Source: Aspergillus flavus (taxonomy: Eukaryota > Ascomycota > Eurotiomycetes > Eurotiales > Aspergillaceae). From it: a DNA stretch of 64,000 nt. The first letter of the stretch is position 1; each line of letters starts with the position of its first letter. A program made the position numbers and the translations under genes. Under the pieces are notes generated by a model. The model searched no databases, was not told the DNA's origin, and saw only the letters and a program-made list of their open reading frames with translations. Below, piece after piece: positions 22,357-33,874 of the stretch. The stretch lies in the NCBI RefSeq assembly GCF_009017415.1, contig NC_092409.1:2542001-2606000 (forward strand), given 5' to 3'.

Positions 22357-24385
22357 ATGTCTCGACGTGCGACACCGGGTCAGGCTGCTCAGAACCAGCA
22401 GACTATTAAGGGTCTGCTGAAACTCGAACACAACAAAATATGTGCCGATTGCAAGCGCAACAAGCGTTAGTACCCCGGAATTCGCCGTACGCTTTTGAAA
22501 TACTTCATATCTACATGCGACCGGAAAAAATGGATTGCTTAGCTGACAATTCTCTCATTAGATCCACGATGGGCGTCCTGGAACCTCGGAATATTTGTCT
22601 GCATCCGTTGCTCGGGCATTCATAGAGGCATGGGCACACATATCAGCCGGGTGAAATCCGTGGATCTTGACTCCTGGACCGATGAACAACTTCAGAGTGT
22701 GATGAGATGGGGAAATGCTAGAGCGAACAAGTTCGTCTCCGATTAGGCATTGTATTTTGTGAGAACAAGTGTGCTGATGGTTTGGGCAGATATTGGGAGG
22801 CGAAACTAGCACCCGGTCACGTCCCGTCGGAAGCGTGAGTGGATCCGTCGAGACGATACGGATGGCTGGCTAGAAATCTGTTGCTAACGAGGGTTGGTGT
22901 TAGGAAAATTGAGAATTTCATCCGGACCAAGTATGAATCCAAGCGGTGGATCATGGACGGCCCGATGCCCGATCCTTCCACGCTAGATGATGGTGATGAC
23001 GATGTGGTAAGATTCTTGGCATCCTTCTATGGTGGTTGATGACTGACTATATTCCGAAGCCCCTTGCGGTTGTTCAGGAAAAGGCAAAGATCGAGCGTTC
23101 TGCATCTCAACGAGTGGCGGCGTCTAGCCAACCACCGGCGGCGCATCGCCAGCAAGCATCTATCGACCTCTTCGCTGACGATGATATCGCTCCCCCGGCC
23201 CGTCCTAGCACCACAGATCCTACACCACGAGCCGCGCCGAAGCAGCCTCAGTCTGCTCCTAAGCCAACACGTCCTGGGGACTCACTGCTCGGCCTTGACT
23301 TCTTTGGCAGCGCTCAGCCGGCCGCCAACAGTCACCCGTCCAGCACCGCGTCTACTCCTGGTGGCTCCACTGGCATTTCTAGGCCCGATCTGAAGCAGTC
23401 TATCCTATCACTTTACTCAAAGCCTCAGCCAGCCCCAGCGCAGCATGGGCGCACTTCTTCGTTTGGAGATTTCGGGGACCTGGCGTCTCCCGCGCCGCCC
23501 TCAGCTTCGCCATCTTCTAACCTGGGTGGTCTCACGGATGCCTTCAGCGGACTTAGTTTCCCGTCGACTACTTCTCCACCACCTCAAAAGCCAGCGGAAA
23601 AGTCCTCTCCATTTGCTAATCTAACAAGCTTCGCCACCAAGAAGTCCTCTCCTGCAGCTCCGAAGGTCTCTTCCCCTACGGCGTCTGCCGGCAGTGGTGG
23701 GGGTAGTTTGTTCGACAGCCTTGCCTCTCCCACTATTCCTGCGGCCAAGCCTCAGTCCCGTACTACATCGATTTCTTCCAATGGCTTCGATTCAGGGTTC
23801 ACCAGTTTCGCGTCTCCTCCGCCATCTAAGCCGAACCCACCACCATCTTCATCATTATCCAATGATCTCTTCGGACTGTCATCCCCTGCTCCCGTTGCTC
23901 CGTCCAAGGTATCTTCCCCGCCAGCACCGACAGCAGTTTCACCGCAGAATGAACTAAAGGCCGCTTTTAACCTTAACCCCCCTGTGCCAGCTCCGGTGTC
24001 TGCTGCGCCAAAGCCTAGCATGTCCGCCACAACAGCATCTATCGCAAGCGCACTTCCGGCAAGCATAGATCCTTGGGGAGGAGGTAACGCTTGGAGCACC
24101 CCCGATCCTGCCCCAGCTGCTGAGCCCTCGGGTCCGTCGATGATGAAGGTCCCTGACACCCTGACTGCCAATGACATCGGGGCCGGCTGGGGCGCTACGG
24201 CCTCCACATCCGGAGGTTCGAAGCAAGCACCGACAGTGGCTGCGGACGAAGATTTCGGAGGATGGACCAGTGCGGCACCTATCTCATCCACGACAGCAGC
24301 CACTACGACTAATATGAGCGTTCCATCTAAACCGGCAGGCGGGTTTAGCGGGGCTGATGATCTATTTTCTAATGTATGGGAGTAG
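22357..24385 (+). CDS. AGE2: Arf GTPase-activating protein, Age2/SMAP type
   Basis: Five exons: 22357-22465, 22562-22730, 22790-22834, 22904-23006 and 23060-24385, 583 residues. The N-terminal ArfGAP zinc finger has C29-x2-C32 and C50-x2-C53 (CADC...CIRC). The 17-residue spacing ([17 protein letters not shown]) is the Age2/SMAP variant, and [15 protein letters not shown] and the arginine-finger region follow. The rest is a long Pro/Ser/Ala-rich disordered tail with repeated short FxDF-like and DLF motifs, ending DDLFSNVWE. Such tails in Age2-like proteins contact coat or adaptor proteins. Role: turning off Arf1 at trans-Golgi and endosomal budding. One exon is only 45 nt. All phases agree. 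Identity is secure. Confidence 0.94.
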
Positions 24386-25191
24386 TTGTTCCCCTCCTAT
24401 ATTGACCCAGAGTTGCACATACTTGGTGTTATGTTAGACCTCAGCGCCAGATCGCAATTTATTTCTTATTACCTATTTCATTCGTCTTATGCCCTTTTAC
24501 GTCTTCCCTTTTTGTCTTTGAACGTCTAGATGCTCCATCTTGCCTTATTTCTCCTATGCGACACTGCAACCTGCTTTCATCTGATCACGACTTGGGACAT
24601 GGAGTTAGGGCTGTAAAATGGGCGGTCTTTCTGGACAAAATGTTTTGTAGCAATGGTTCATAATGGCCCCAACGGGCATTTTCATGATGTTCAAGATGTC
24701 ACTGGTTATTATGAATGGCATTATTAATTAACACTTCTTGGGTGTAAGGGAAACCAATGTCTTTGTTTATCCCAGCGGATATGTTGTTGGGGAAAAAGCG
24801 GCGCGGAGTCGGACCGAAAGCGTTTGATGTATTTTGATACTTAACTCTATTTCATTAATCATTCCTCCTGGCTAAAGATCCCCACTTTGGAATCTCGGCA
24901 GGCTTATGTATCGCAATGGTTATTGATCCAATGCAAGGCGGCAAAACCTTCCTATAGATATGCAATAATTACTCCGAGTGAGTACGGAGTACTGGCAGAT
25001 GCACCATACCTTAATCTAACAATGTCTCGACAAGCTAATATTGAGAACGGCCAATCCTTGACGGTTCACATACTCGTCTAAAATCATAAAATTGAAAGGG
25101 CCTTTTTGCTAGCTAGTCTTATACAATTGTAAGACTCTTTTCCACGGATTCTACTCAATTACTGATTCGCGAAGAGCGGTTTGATCCCGTG
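24386..25191. other. Intergenic with TACTCCG inverted repeat
   Basis: About 0.8 kb between AGE2 and the next regulator, AT-rich. It contains TACTCCG-8 nt-CGGAGTA at 24970-24991 and no supported gene. Confidence 0.5.
24970..24991. repeat. Inverted repeat TACTCCG-N8-CGGAGTA
   Basis: Perfect 7-bp arms with an 8-nt spacer. The same half-sites occur at 7869, 20736, 38180, 49066, 54213 and 57475. Confidence 0.7.
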
Positions 25192-27432
25192 ATGGCGGAT
25201 TATCGCAGGCCGATACCGACCGGGAAGGAACTACCCCAGTCTGTGACGTCTACGCCCAGGGTCCGGCTAAGCTGTGAATTGTGTCGCCAACGGAAGGTAA
25301 AATGTGACAAGCTTGATCCCTGCACGAATTGCCAGCGTTTCGGCGCTACATGTGTTCCTGTTGAACGGGCGCGACTGCCGCGAGGCCGGTCTGGCAGGGT
25401 AACGGGAAAGAATGCCTCTGGACAGGACACAGGCTTGAAAGACCGTGTGGATAGACTTGAAGAGCTACTCCGAGAATTGACTGAACATGATGATGGCACC
25501 ATCGCCGCACAGGTCGGATCCAGTAGCTCGGGCAGTTCAGATCAAGCGCCTGCCAACAAGAAAGCAGATAAGTCCGAGCCTGGGACGGAGAATTCGCTTT
25601 GGGCGAACATTTTAAAAGAGGTAGAATGGCTCTATTTGGACTCCATTTAGCAAACATCTCTCTAATGGCACGATAACAGATACACGATATACGCGGCACT
25701 AAGAGTTATGGCTCAACCGATGAGGACCGTACTTTCAACAGTGATGCTATGAAATTTAGGAAGCTTCTTGCCACACCAAGGGGACTTGGTTCGTCAATAA
25801 CCACTAAAGAGCCAATTCTCACGAGACAGGCCGAGAGAAACCTAGTTCAGATTTTTTTAAAGAAAGTTGATCCAGCCTTCAAAATTCTACATGCCCCCTC
25901 ATTGAAAGCGTTTCTACTCGATGGCAAACCCTACCTCGACTATGAGCCGGGACATATGGCTCCTGCCGCACTTTCGTCTGCAATCCACTTTGCAGCAGCA
26001 TGTAGCGCTACGGAAGACGAGAGTAATGATTTACTTGATTGTAACAAAGCCTGGCTAGTGGCACGGTATCAGCAAGAGTCAGAGGCAGCTTTAGCAAAAG
26101 CGGACTTCATGACCAGCAATGACTTGACTATCCTGCAAGCTTTTGTTCTGTTTCTGGTAAGTGCCCCTGTTACCTACTATTCCTATTCTTAGAAAAACTC
26201 TTCTAACAATATGGCGAAATCAGCTAGCTTCGCGGTCTCAAGACTCGAGTCGACGGGTCTGGACTATGCTGAGCATGGCCCTTCGTATCGCCCAAGCACT
26301 TTTACTTCATCTCCCTGAGCTACCGTTTCCCGTACGGCCGTTCGAACGTGAACTGCGTCGACGTCTATGGACCTACATTGGCCTTCTCGATATACAGTGC
26401 TCCTTGGAGCGCGCATCGGAGCCCATGATGCAAGCGAAATGGGTGGACTCAAACCCACCCTCAAATGTCAACGATTGTGACATATTTTTCGGCATGGATG
26501 GCCCAGTACAAGAATCGGAAGGTTTCACAGAGATGACCTTCGCATTGATGACCCTAAAAGCGCAAAACACCGTTCGGTTGCTCAATTTCTCAGACTTCAT
26601 CGACAAAACCGTGAGTTGTGTCAACAAACGTCAACAGCTCGTACTCGAATTCCAAGAGACAGCTTCAAAGCTACTCCAGAATTCCCAACCCGACAAAATT
26701 CCGTTCCACTGGTACACCAGACAGGTAGCCGAGATCATAAGCGCCTCCTTACAACTAATCGTCCTCCGGCCATTACAACGAAACGCGAAGTTCATCCCTC
26801 CCCGCGTTCGCGGAGACCGTCTCCTCCAGATAGCCGTCGACGTCCTGAAGAAGTCGAAAACCATCCGCAACGACCCAAGAGGCCAGTCATGGCGATGGTG
26901 CGAATTCATGTTCGTCCCATGGCATTCACTGGCCGTAGCCATTGCCGAACTGTGCGTCTGCGAGGACCACTCCCTAATGGAAAGTTTCTGGGGCCCTGTC
27001 CGAGATGCATACGAGAACCTGGGCGACCTAATCGCCGATTCGCGTAGAGGGATGATCTGGAAACCGATGGAGAAAATCATGGCGCAAGCAGAAGCAAAAC
27101 GAAATGAACTATTAGCGGTATCGAATGTCGTCTCATACCCGACGCATTTTCCTGGAACTGCTGCTCCCTTACAAGTGCCGGTTTGCTCTCAGCGGAGTAT
27201 GCAACCCTCTGTGGCGTTGACGGGGGATATTATCCCAAACACGGGCGCTTATACTGAGGCTGTCCCTATTGTGACTCTTCCAGAGACGGTTGAGCTTGGT
27301 CCTTGGCCGAGTGTCTGGGATGCGGTTGATTTTGGGTGCCCGGTAGCTACCAATGAGATGTCTTGGCTGAACTATGAGAACTTCATTGAGGACGTTTATG
27401 AAACTATGGACTATACCCTGCTATCCCATTGA
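25192..27432 (+). CDS. Zn2Cys6 fungal-specific transcription factor (second, unnamed)
   Basis: Three exons: 25192-25620, 25680-26156 and 26224-27432, 704 residues. The zinc cluster is C28-x2-C31-x6-C38-x5-C44-x2-C47-x6-C54, followed by an Arg-rich linker and a short coiled-coil ([19 protein letters not shown]). The fungal_trans domain is typical ([50 protein letters not shown]). The start is the ATG giving MADYRRPIP; a GTG one codon earlier is not used. The protein is nuclear by family. The closest neighbours (AGE2 and RSC9) are housekeeping genes, so there is no cue to its targets. The domain call is secure and the specific role is unknown. Confidence 0.91.
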
Positions 27433-28231
27433 TTAGCAACGACTTGGTATCTGGCCTGAGCTGTGAAGCCAGTTACCCAACTACCCTAGGCGACGACATA
27501 TATACTCAAATTCAAGTATTGAATTAGATAGTCTAGAAACGCTCGTTAGACTAAACCATGGCTTATACAACCATCCCTAGAAGCCAACACAGCCAAACAA
27601 ACTCACCATCCAGCAGACGGGGGTCCAAACTCCCTCGCTCAGTTACATTTACCCACTCCATATAGTACACAAATCGACGACGAAGGTAGAGCAAATGCAG
27701 AATTACCGAGGGCGAAAACAACCATTTATGGAAAAAAGATAATGTGCCACACACAATAAGCGAAAAAAAAAAGGGGGGGATAGCAGCCATTCACCATTTC
27801 TACCTCAGAACCCAGACGCCATGTAGAGTCAAGTTACATTAGCCCTCCCGACATTAACAGATTCATCTCTGATCTCTTAGACAAGAATAGAACTCAACTC
27901 CACTGCGCTTTCGCACGAGCCCGATACATACGTCCGCACGTGCACATGGATAGGGATGGGAAAACAAGAAAAGACCCGTTATCCGAGTTAATAATAATAT
28001 TGAAATAGAGATATCAGAGGAAATGCAGGGTATTTGTACAACAGATAGCAGAAGGATAATGTAAAGAAAAAAGGGGGAACCGGAGGAATGATACGACAGA
28101 TAGAAGAGTGGGATTCAAAGAGTGCCGAGAGGAGCTCATTTAGTAAATAGGTAGGTAGTATTTTGTAAGAGAAGCTCTGGCCGGACAATGAATTTCCTTG
28201 TTGATTTTTTCTTTCTTTTTTTCTGTTGGGT
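27433..28231. other. Convergent intergenic region
   Basis: About 0.8 kb between two convergent stops. AT-rich, with scattered A/G runs near 27760. No coding evidence. Confidence 0.55.
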
Positions 28232-30578
28232 TTAGTAATATTCCTCCCTTTCTAGGATCATAATTAACTCGGTGAGTTCCTTGCGTAGTGACCGGTTACG
28301 GTCCCAAATCTCGACGATCCTTGGGCGATGGCTAAGGAATACGGCCTTCTTCCACGATAGACCGTCGTATTGCTGTGCGACTCGGTCCGGTAGATTTCTT
28401 GCAAGGTTGCGCAGGACCAATGCAGCCTTGTACGCCACTCCAACGGGTTCTCCTCTCTCGTTGACGGGTGTGTCCAGGTAGAACCATTTACGAACGATAC
28501 GTTCCTGGAGGACAGGGCGTTTTGAAGATGGTGCCTCAGCATCCGCGGGTCGCTCTTCAGGCAAATGTGAAGAAACGTGGCCTGCCACCATGGCGGTGTT
28601 AGCACTGGGGCCAGACGAGCGGAATTTAGTACAGTTGTCCCAAAGGCAGGTGTGTATTGGTGACTCGGCTTTGTCCAGATTATAGTGACCCGGCTCCTCG
28701 CCACTTGTGGCAAGGTTCATATGATCTGAGAAAACATGGTTGCGAAGATCTGTAGGAGTTTTGAAGGCGCGTTGGCAGGTTTTGGATGGTTTCGAATTGT
28801 CCGTCCACTTGCAGAACAGATAAGGGAAGCCTTGGAAAGTGTAGGCAGTCTCCAGAGGCCTGATACCCTTGATGATGAACCTGGTAGTTGCGCCAGGTCC
28901 ATTGATGACCTGCGCCTGTGCATTTGTGAAGGTTGTGCTGACATTCTTGATGAACTCGGCTGCCGGTAGAACCCCCCCGCCAGGAACCCGAGGGTCTGCG
29001 AATCGGCTTTGATACGCTTGCCATAGGGCGATCTGCGTGATCTCACAATCAGCATCTTCGACGAAGCAACAACGCAACCACCGAGAGCTGCGCTCAGGCT
29101 CAGACAGCTCCATTAGGTCTTTCAAGAGCTCCGGGGGGACACGAGGAATTTCCGAAGGTGGCGGTGCTACTTTCTCTTCTTGCAAAACCGTTTCCTTCTT
29201 GCTGGGTCGCGCATCGTGCGTTAATAAGGCGATCATGCGCGGCGCAAAAACAATAGGAAGGTTGAAAATATCGATCAAATTCTCAATGTTCTCCCGAGAA
29301 AGCGTATACTGATACCAGAAGTCCAGTGCGCCGCTCAGGATATCTCTATCCTGGTCAAGCAGCGTGTGGAAGTACAACTGTTGCAGGGTATCCTTTGGTA
29401 CACGTTCCATTGCCCGGTTTGCCTCCTGATCGTCTAGTTCCGTTGAAAAATGAGTAAGAGCCCAGAGGGCACGAATAACGTGAGCACGGTCTGGTGACTC
29501 GAGACAGCCGAGCAAGGAGATCCAGAGTGGATCTTCAGGGTCAGTCCTCATGAACTTAGTGACTTCCTCCGCAATATCCAACGCGTCATTCTTGATTTCA
29601 TTCAGGCGTGGCTGGTTAGGGAGGTTGATTAGAATAACTAGGAAATCCCTCAGCAGTCCTTTGGCGTAACGCGATACGTAAAAAGCGTTTTCCTTCAGCA
29701 AAACCATATTCCGGAGAACCAATGTGGCCTCCTTAACGTTCCGAAGACGGTGATTGAATTCATAAGTTTCAAGAGTGTCGTCTGGTAGGGTTACGGGTAT
29801 CTGTTTGATCTTCTCCAAAATATCTCGTGTACCGTGTAGCGAGTTCAACACATTGACACGGTCGGTGGGTTGTCGAAAATCATACTGAAGTTCCCATTTC
29901 ACGCCAGTGCAAAGGATGGATATATCTATGGCTTTCTCCATCAGGGTCTCCGCAAGCAGTGGAAAACCTTCAAACTTGAATTTATCCCATCTCTGGTTGG
30001 AGATTTGCACAAGGTGGTACAGCGCGAAATCGACCTCGTCCGATATTCCTGACTGTAGGCCGTAATGGGCCCGTTTGTAGATATGATCCGCTGGTAAAGT
30101 GTCAGTTATGCCTACAAAGCTAAGATATAGCACGAGCCCACGTACACTTCGGTACCTCCAAGTATCTGAGGGGGAAATATGGATCGTAAAAATCAGGTTG
30201 CTTTGCTGTCTTTCCTCTGTCATTAAGGCCAATAAAGAGGCCTGGCCTGTTTCCAGGCGTAGCTACCTCACGTGTGGACATCGGAACCTTCTGCTCCCTC
30301 CCTTCCCAACTATCGATTGTGGGATGAGGGCTATTTGAGGCGACGGAGTTGGTGTGAGTCTGAGACATTGATACTGGTTGTGGGGATTGCGGGTGTGCGT
30401 GCACATGTGAGCGTCTAACTGGCGCAGTATCTGGGATGAAGGGCTGGTTGGCTTTGGGGGCTTGCCGCAAGCCCTCTACTGACAGTCAATATAAGTTCAA
30501 CGATTGCAAAGGTAGTCCCATTAAAGGAGAAAGGCATCACTTACCACGCAGGGACGTGCGTGGTGTAGCAGTACTCAT
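28232..30578 (-). CDS. RSC9: RSC chromatin-remodelling complex subunit Rsc9
   Basis: Three exons on the minus strand: 30578-30545, 30475-30146 and 30090-28232, about 740 residues. The order is a disordered N-terminus (MSTATPRTSLR), the YDPYFPLRYLEVPKSDHIYK region, a helical repeat part, an RFX-type DNA-binding domain (RSSRWLRCCFVEDADCEITQ, ALWQAYQSRF, AAEFIKNVSTTF), and two C2H2-like zinc fingers near the end (FCKWTD...C...H...H and CLWDNC...H...H). In filamentous fungi Rsc9 joins the RFX-like domain to arm-type repeats; it is a DNA-contacting subunit of the SWI/SNF-class RSC remodeller. Intron 1 ends in CAGTAG, so the start of exon 2 may vary by one codon. The gene is divergent from the REC114-like gene. 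Confidence 0.92.
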
Positions 30579-31715
30579 TTTTAACTGGACCCAACCTAGT
30601 CGCAGCTGAGTGAAGGGTTACCTAAATAAGTTCCAATACTGGAGCTTTCTTCTTTACTGAGTTCCCTTTGAAAACCCAAAGCCAAACTCACACGACTTAG
30701 GAGCACTAGTTGTCGGGAAACTTCGTGTTGACTCCAGAATCTCGGTCTTCAGCCTGTGTTTGGATATAGTATAACGTAGTAGAGCGCGCAAATCGATCGT
30801 AAGCGTTTGATCGTGCCTTTTCGCTTCCTCTTGTCAAGCCAGGGATCCGGTTGCGAACGAGGGGTAGGATGATATCCTTCGGTAGAGACAGGATCGACTG
30901 TCGAGCTCGAACAGGTCTACACTTGCGTGAAGTCGTGGGTTTTAGGCGCGTTTCAAAGCTATCGGGAAAGCACTCTCTGTTGAAGGAAAGAGGATGCGAT
31001 TGCCGCACGAAAACACAAGTCCGCGTCACAGAGTATTGATGAAAGTGGTGCGACGACCCTGCGCGGGCAATGGGAACAATCGGCGACAGGAATAATTGAA
31101 ATCTGAGCGTCAATGCTTAAGTTGTGGCCCTTGGTGGGCTTCGTGAACGCAACCTGATCGCTGATCCTGCGATCCGTCCTACCATTTCAGACAAAAGTCC
31201 GCGCAGCAGCCAACAGCCAGGAAAGCAGGCCTCAGGCGCGTTCCCGGACTATCTGTACTTCCGCTTCCGGTATGTTTCCCATAGTTCCCTGCTGACTCAT
31301 TTATTCACGCCTTGTTACTAAGGCAGAAACTAATCTTCCCCGGATCTACAATCTAATCACGCCCCAGATGTCATATCACTTGTACCGGATAGTTCTAGTG
31401 GAGCGCTATCTACGATACGGCAGCATTTACTTTACTTTTTCCTTACGATAAAATTTTTTTCCCATAAAAGTTTCTACGTTACTAAGATCAATGGTGATCA
31501 GTACTAGTGATTCCATTGTATGTTGGGACCGTCTCGAATGATTGGCTGCTCCCAAAGTCACCTGTCATCTACATAGTATAATTCAGGTGATCAGTACTAC
31601 TAGTACCTACTAGCACTTACCTTAGTCCAGCCCCAGGGCTACTTCTACGCTTTGAGCCATAGTCAATTGTTAAGTTTCACAGATCTTTGTTTCTCATATA
31701 TAGTATTATCCTAGT
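30579..31715. other. Intergenic, shared upstream region of RSC9 and REC114-like gene
   Basis: About 1.1 kb between divergent starts. A 135-codon minus-strand frame (30706-31113) begins at a TTG and has no family motif; I take it as RSC9 5' leader or chance. The right half is AT-rich with short CAGTACTACTAG-like palindromes around 31590. Confidence 0.45.
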
Positions 31716-33413
31716 ATGTATGGCCCTACTCAACGGTCCCAAGAGGGCATACAGCTCGCCTGTTTGTCTTTGGCGAAATACTCTTATACAACTACCTCAA
31801 TGAGCCACAGGGGTCCTTTTAATTGGAGTCATATAATCGGAAATGGTGATATTATCTGCATATTCGAAAGGCACGCAATACCCTCACCTCTCTATAGCAG
31901 GGTTTTGCTGAAGGTCATGCGTGACCATGACATCCTGGTAAGGATTGGAGTTCATGCATGTATCTTTATCATAGACGTTGCTAATGCTGATACAACCACT
32001 CCTTTAGGAGCAGATTGATATTATGCACCTCTCGAGAGATGCTATGGGCCAGCCTCAACCAAGTCAACATGGTCAAACAAAGCCGATCTTCGCTGTTGTC
32101 GTGAAGCTGCCATGCCTTGCGGTAAAATATCCAGAAGGAAGTGGATGCGTTAGTTTGACCGACATACAATGGCTCAGGATTCTATATCTGATATAGTGCA
32201 GATCCGTCGGTTCCAGATCAAGTTCTCCTTAGAGCGTGACTTTTACAGTGCGCTTTCCATACTCAGTGATATCTCGTGCCCTTTCTCAGAGTCAAGTCCT
32301 GGCTCAATGTCAGTGACTCGCAGATCAACCTTATCACAATGGCCCACAAGGCCAGTGCCACCCGCACCTTATCCAGCGTCATCCTTCCCTAATATATCTG
32401 GAACAACTGGTATCCCTGCTCTGAGAATTCCGCCTTCCCCATTATATTCACCTGCAGTCAGTTTGCCAGTGATGACACTGAACCCTACTCCCGGTAACCC
32501 GCTTCAATTCTGGCTTAAGAACACTGACTGTATATTCACCTAACCTGGCTTATAGGCGCACTGAACCCATCCTCACAAACCGCCTTTAGTGGTCACTCAG
32601 CGTCCAATGCCAATCAAAGGCACAATTCAATCAGTGCTACTGCCCCTATGAGACAGTCATTACTTCAAGCATCGAGCGACAGTACCTCAACTGGAGCCAC
32701 ATCAAGACCATCAACAGCTACAATTTGCCACGATATTCAGGCTCTCAATCGGCTTTTGCCTCCGAAAAGAGACCTGCCATTTCCCAAACAACCGGCAAAG
32801 AGACCATGTTCAACATTGGCGCCACAACCTTCTACCGCCTCACACACAGAAGAAGCATATAAGACAATACTTAATACAGGTGCCAGATAAGTCCTATCCT
32901 TTGTACAAGTGCTTAATGTTATTATCCCCAGCTAACTCTACCTCTCCGTTAGCTACACAACCAACTCATAACACACCGGTACTACCTCTAAACCAGATAG
33001 CCAGGGAGAAGACGCAGAATTCAAGAGTTATCACACTCAAATACCGCCCATATTCGCAGCCACAGTCTAATCGAACAGAACCTACCCCTAGTCACATTTC
33101 CCGCAGACCTAATCTCACACAATCGACCATTACGCCACACATACTACCAGAAAATACTCACCAGTCTCCACTTGCAATCCAGCAGGATACACCTCCCCTT
33201 CTCAATCAACGTCCAACTACCGAGAACAGTCGCCAGGAGCCCCAACATGATCTCCTCGCTAAAGCAGACTTCTCAGTATATTTGGCGTCGCCGACTCCTG
33301 AGCGTACACAGAAGCTGGAAAACTGGATCTGCGGGAATCTCGAAAACGATGGGTTTTTGCAGCTTTGTGAGGATGTGGAAGGAATATGGAGAAGGTTTGC
33401 ATTGGGCAAGTGA
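31716..33413 (+). CDS. REC114: Rec114-like meiotic double-strand-break protein
   Basis: Five exons: 31716-31937, 32008-32148, 32202-32493, 32556-32879 and 32932-33413, about 486 residues, all phases consistent. Exons 1-3 join into a PH-like fold pattern: SLAKYSYTTTS, GDIICIFERHA, VLLKVMRDHDIL, IFAVVVKLPCLAVKYPEG, then RRFQIKFSLERDFYSALSIL as final strand and helix. The middle is long, Ser/Pro/Gln-rich and disordered. The C-terminal 40 residues are helical (TPERTQKLENWICGNLENDG then FLQLCEDVEGIWRRF). An N-terminal PH domain, disordered linker and short C-terminal helical oligomerisation segment is the architecture of Rec114, which with Mei4 and Mer2 promotes Spo11 breaks. This family diverges fast, so the assignment rests on architecture and pattern. 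The stop TGA overlaps a possible GTGAGT donor, so a further exon is possible. Confidence 0.62.
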
Positions 33414-33874
33414 GTATTCCTTTGCTTCCTGTACAACATTCGTCCTGTTTTGGCTTGTCTGATGGCTGAGCTTCACCGGGCTTGTGCGAGATTAAAGTCT
33501 GTATAGCATAGTCGAAGAACTTTTATTTCTTTCATGTGCAAAATTTGCTGGCGTTATACTACATGCATTACTTTTCAGCAAACTCAAATCGAACTTTTCA
33601 TTACCCAAAGTTAATCCAACTATAGCATGTTGGAAAGAAATAGATATCACTGGCAACTTGTTATAAATACATACAAAATCACCATTAAGCCCGCTAGATA
33701 CCATTAGCCGTAACAAATAGAAAATGTTGTTTTCTTTTTTTCCGAGAAAAATAGGGGGGAGACGGAAAAGCAAACTACAAGGCAGTTAAGTTACAACTGA
33801 GAGAGATTTTCATGAGGAATAGGGATATTCCCATCAGCCAAGAAATTCTTCCAACCAGAGTCAGTGAACACGTC
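33414..33874. other. Convergent intergenic region
   Basis: About 0.46 kb of AT-rich 3' flanking DNA between two convergent stops. Nothing else seen. Confidence 0.55.

Noticed and set aside
23752..24303. 183-codon minus-strand frame
   Set aside because: Antisense to the Pro/Ser-rich AGE2 tail; composition mirrors the opposite strand.
8029..27432. Secondary-metabolite cluster around the two Zn2Cys6 genes
   Set aside because: The genes between them are conserved housekeeping genes; no synthase, P450 or dedicated transporter is present.
30706..31113. 135-codon minus-strand frame upstream of RSC9
   Set aside because: Starts at TTG, no motif, and sits where the RSC9 leader is expected.
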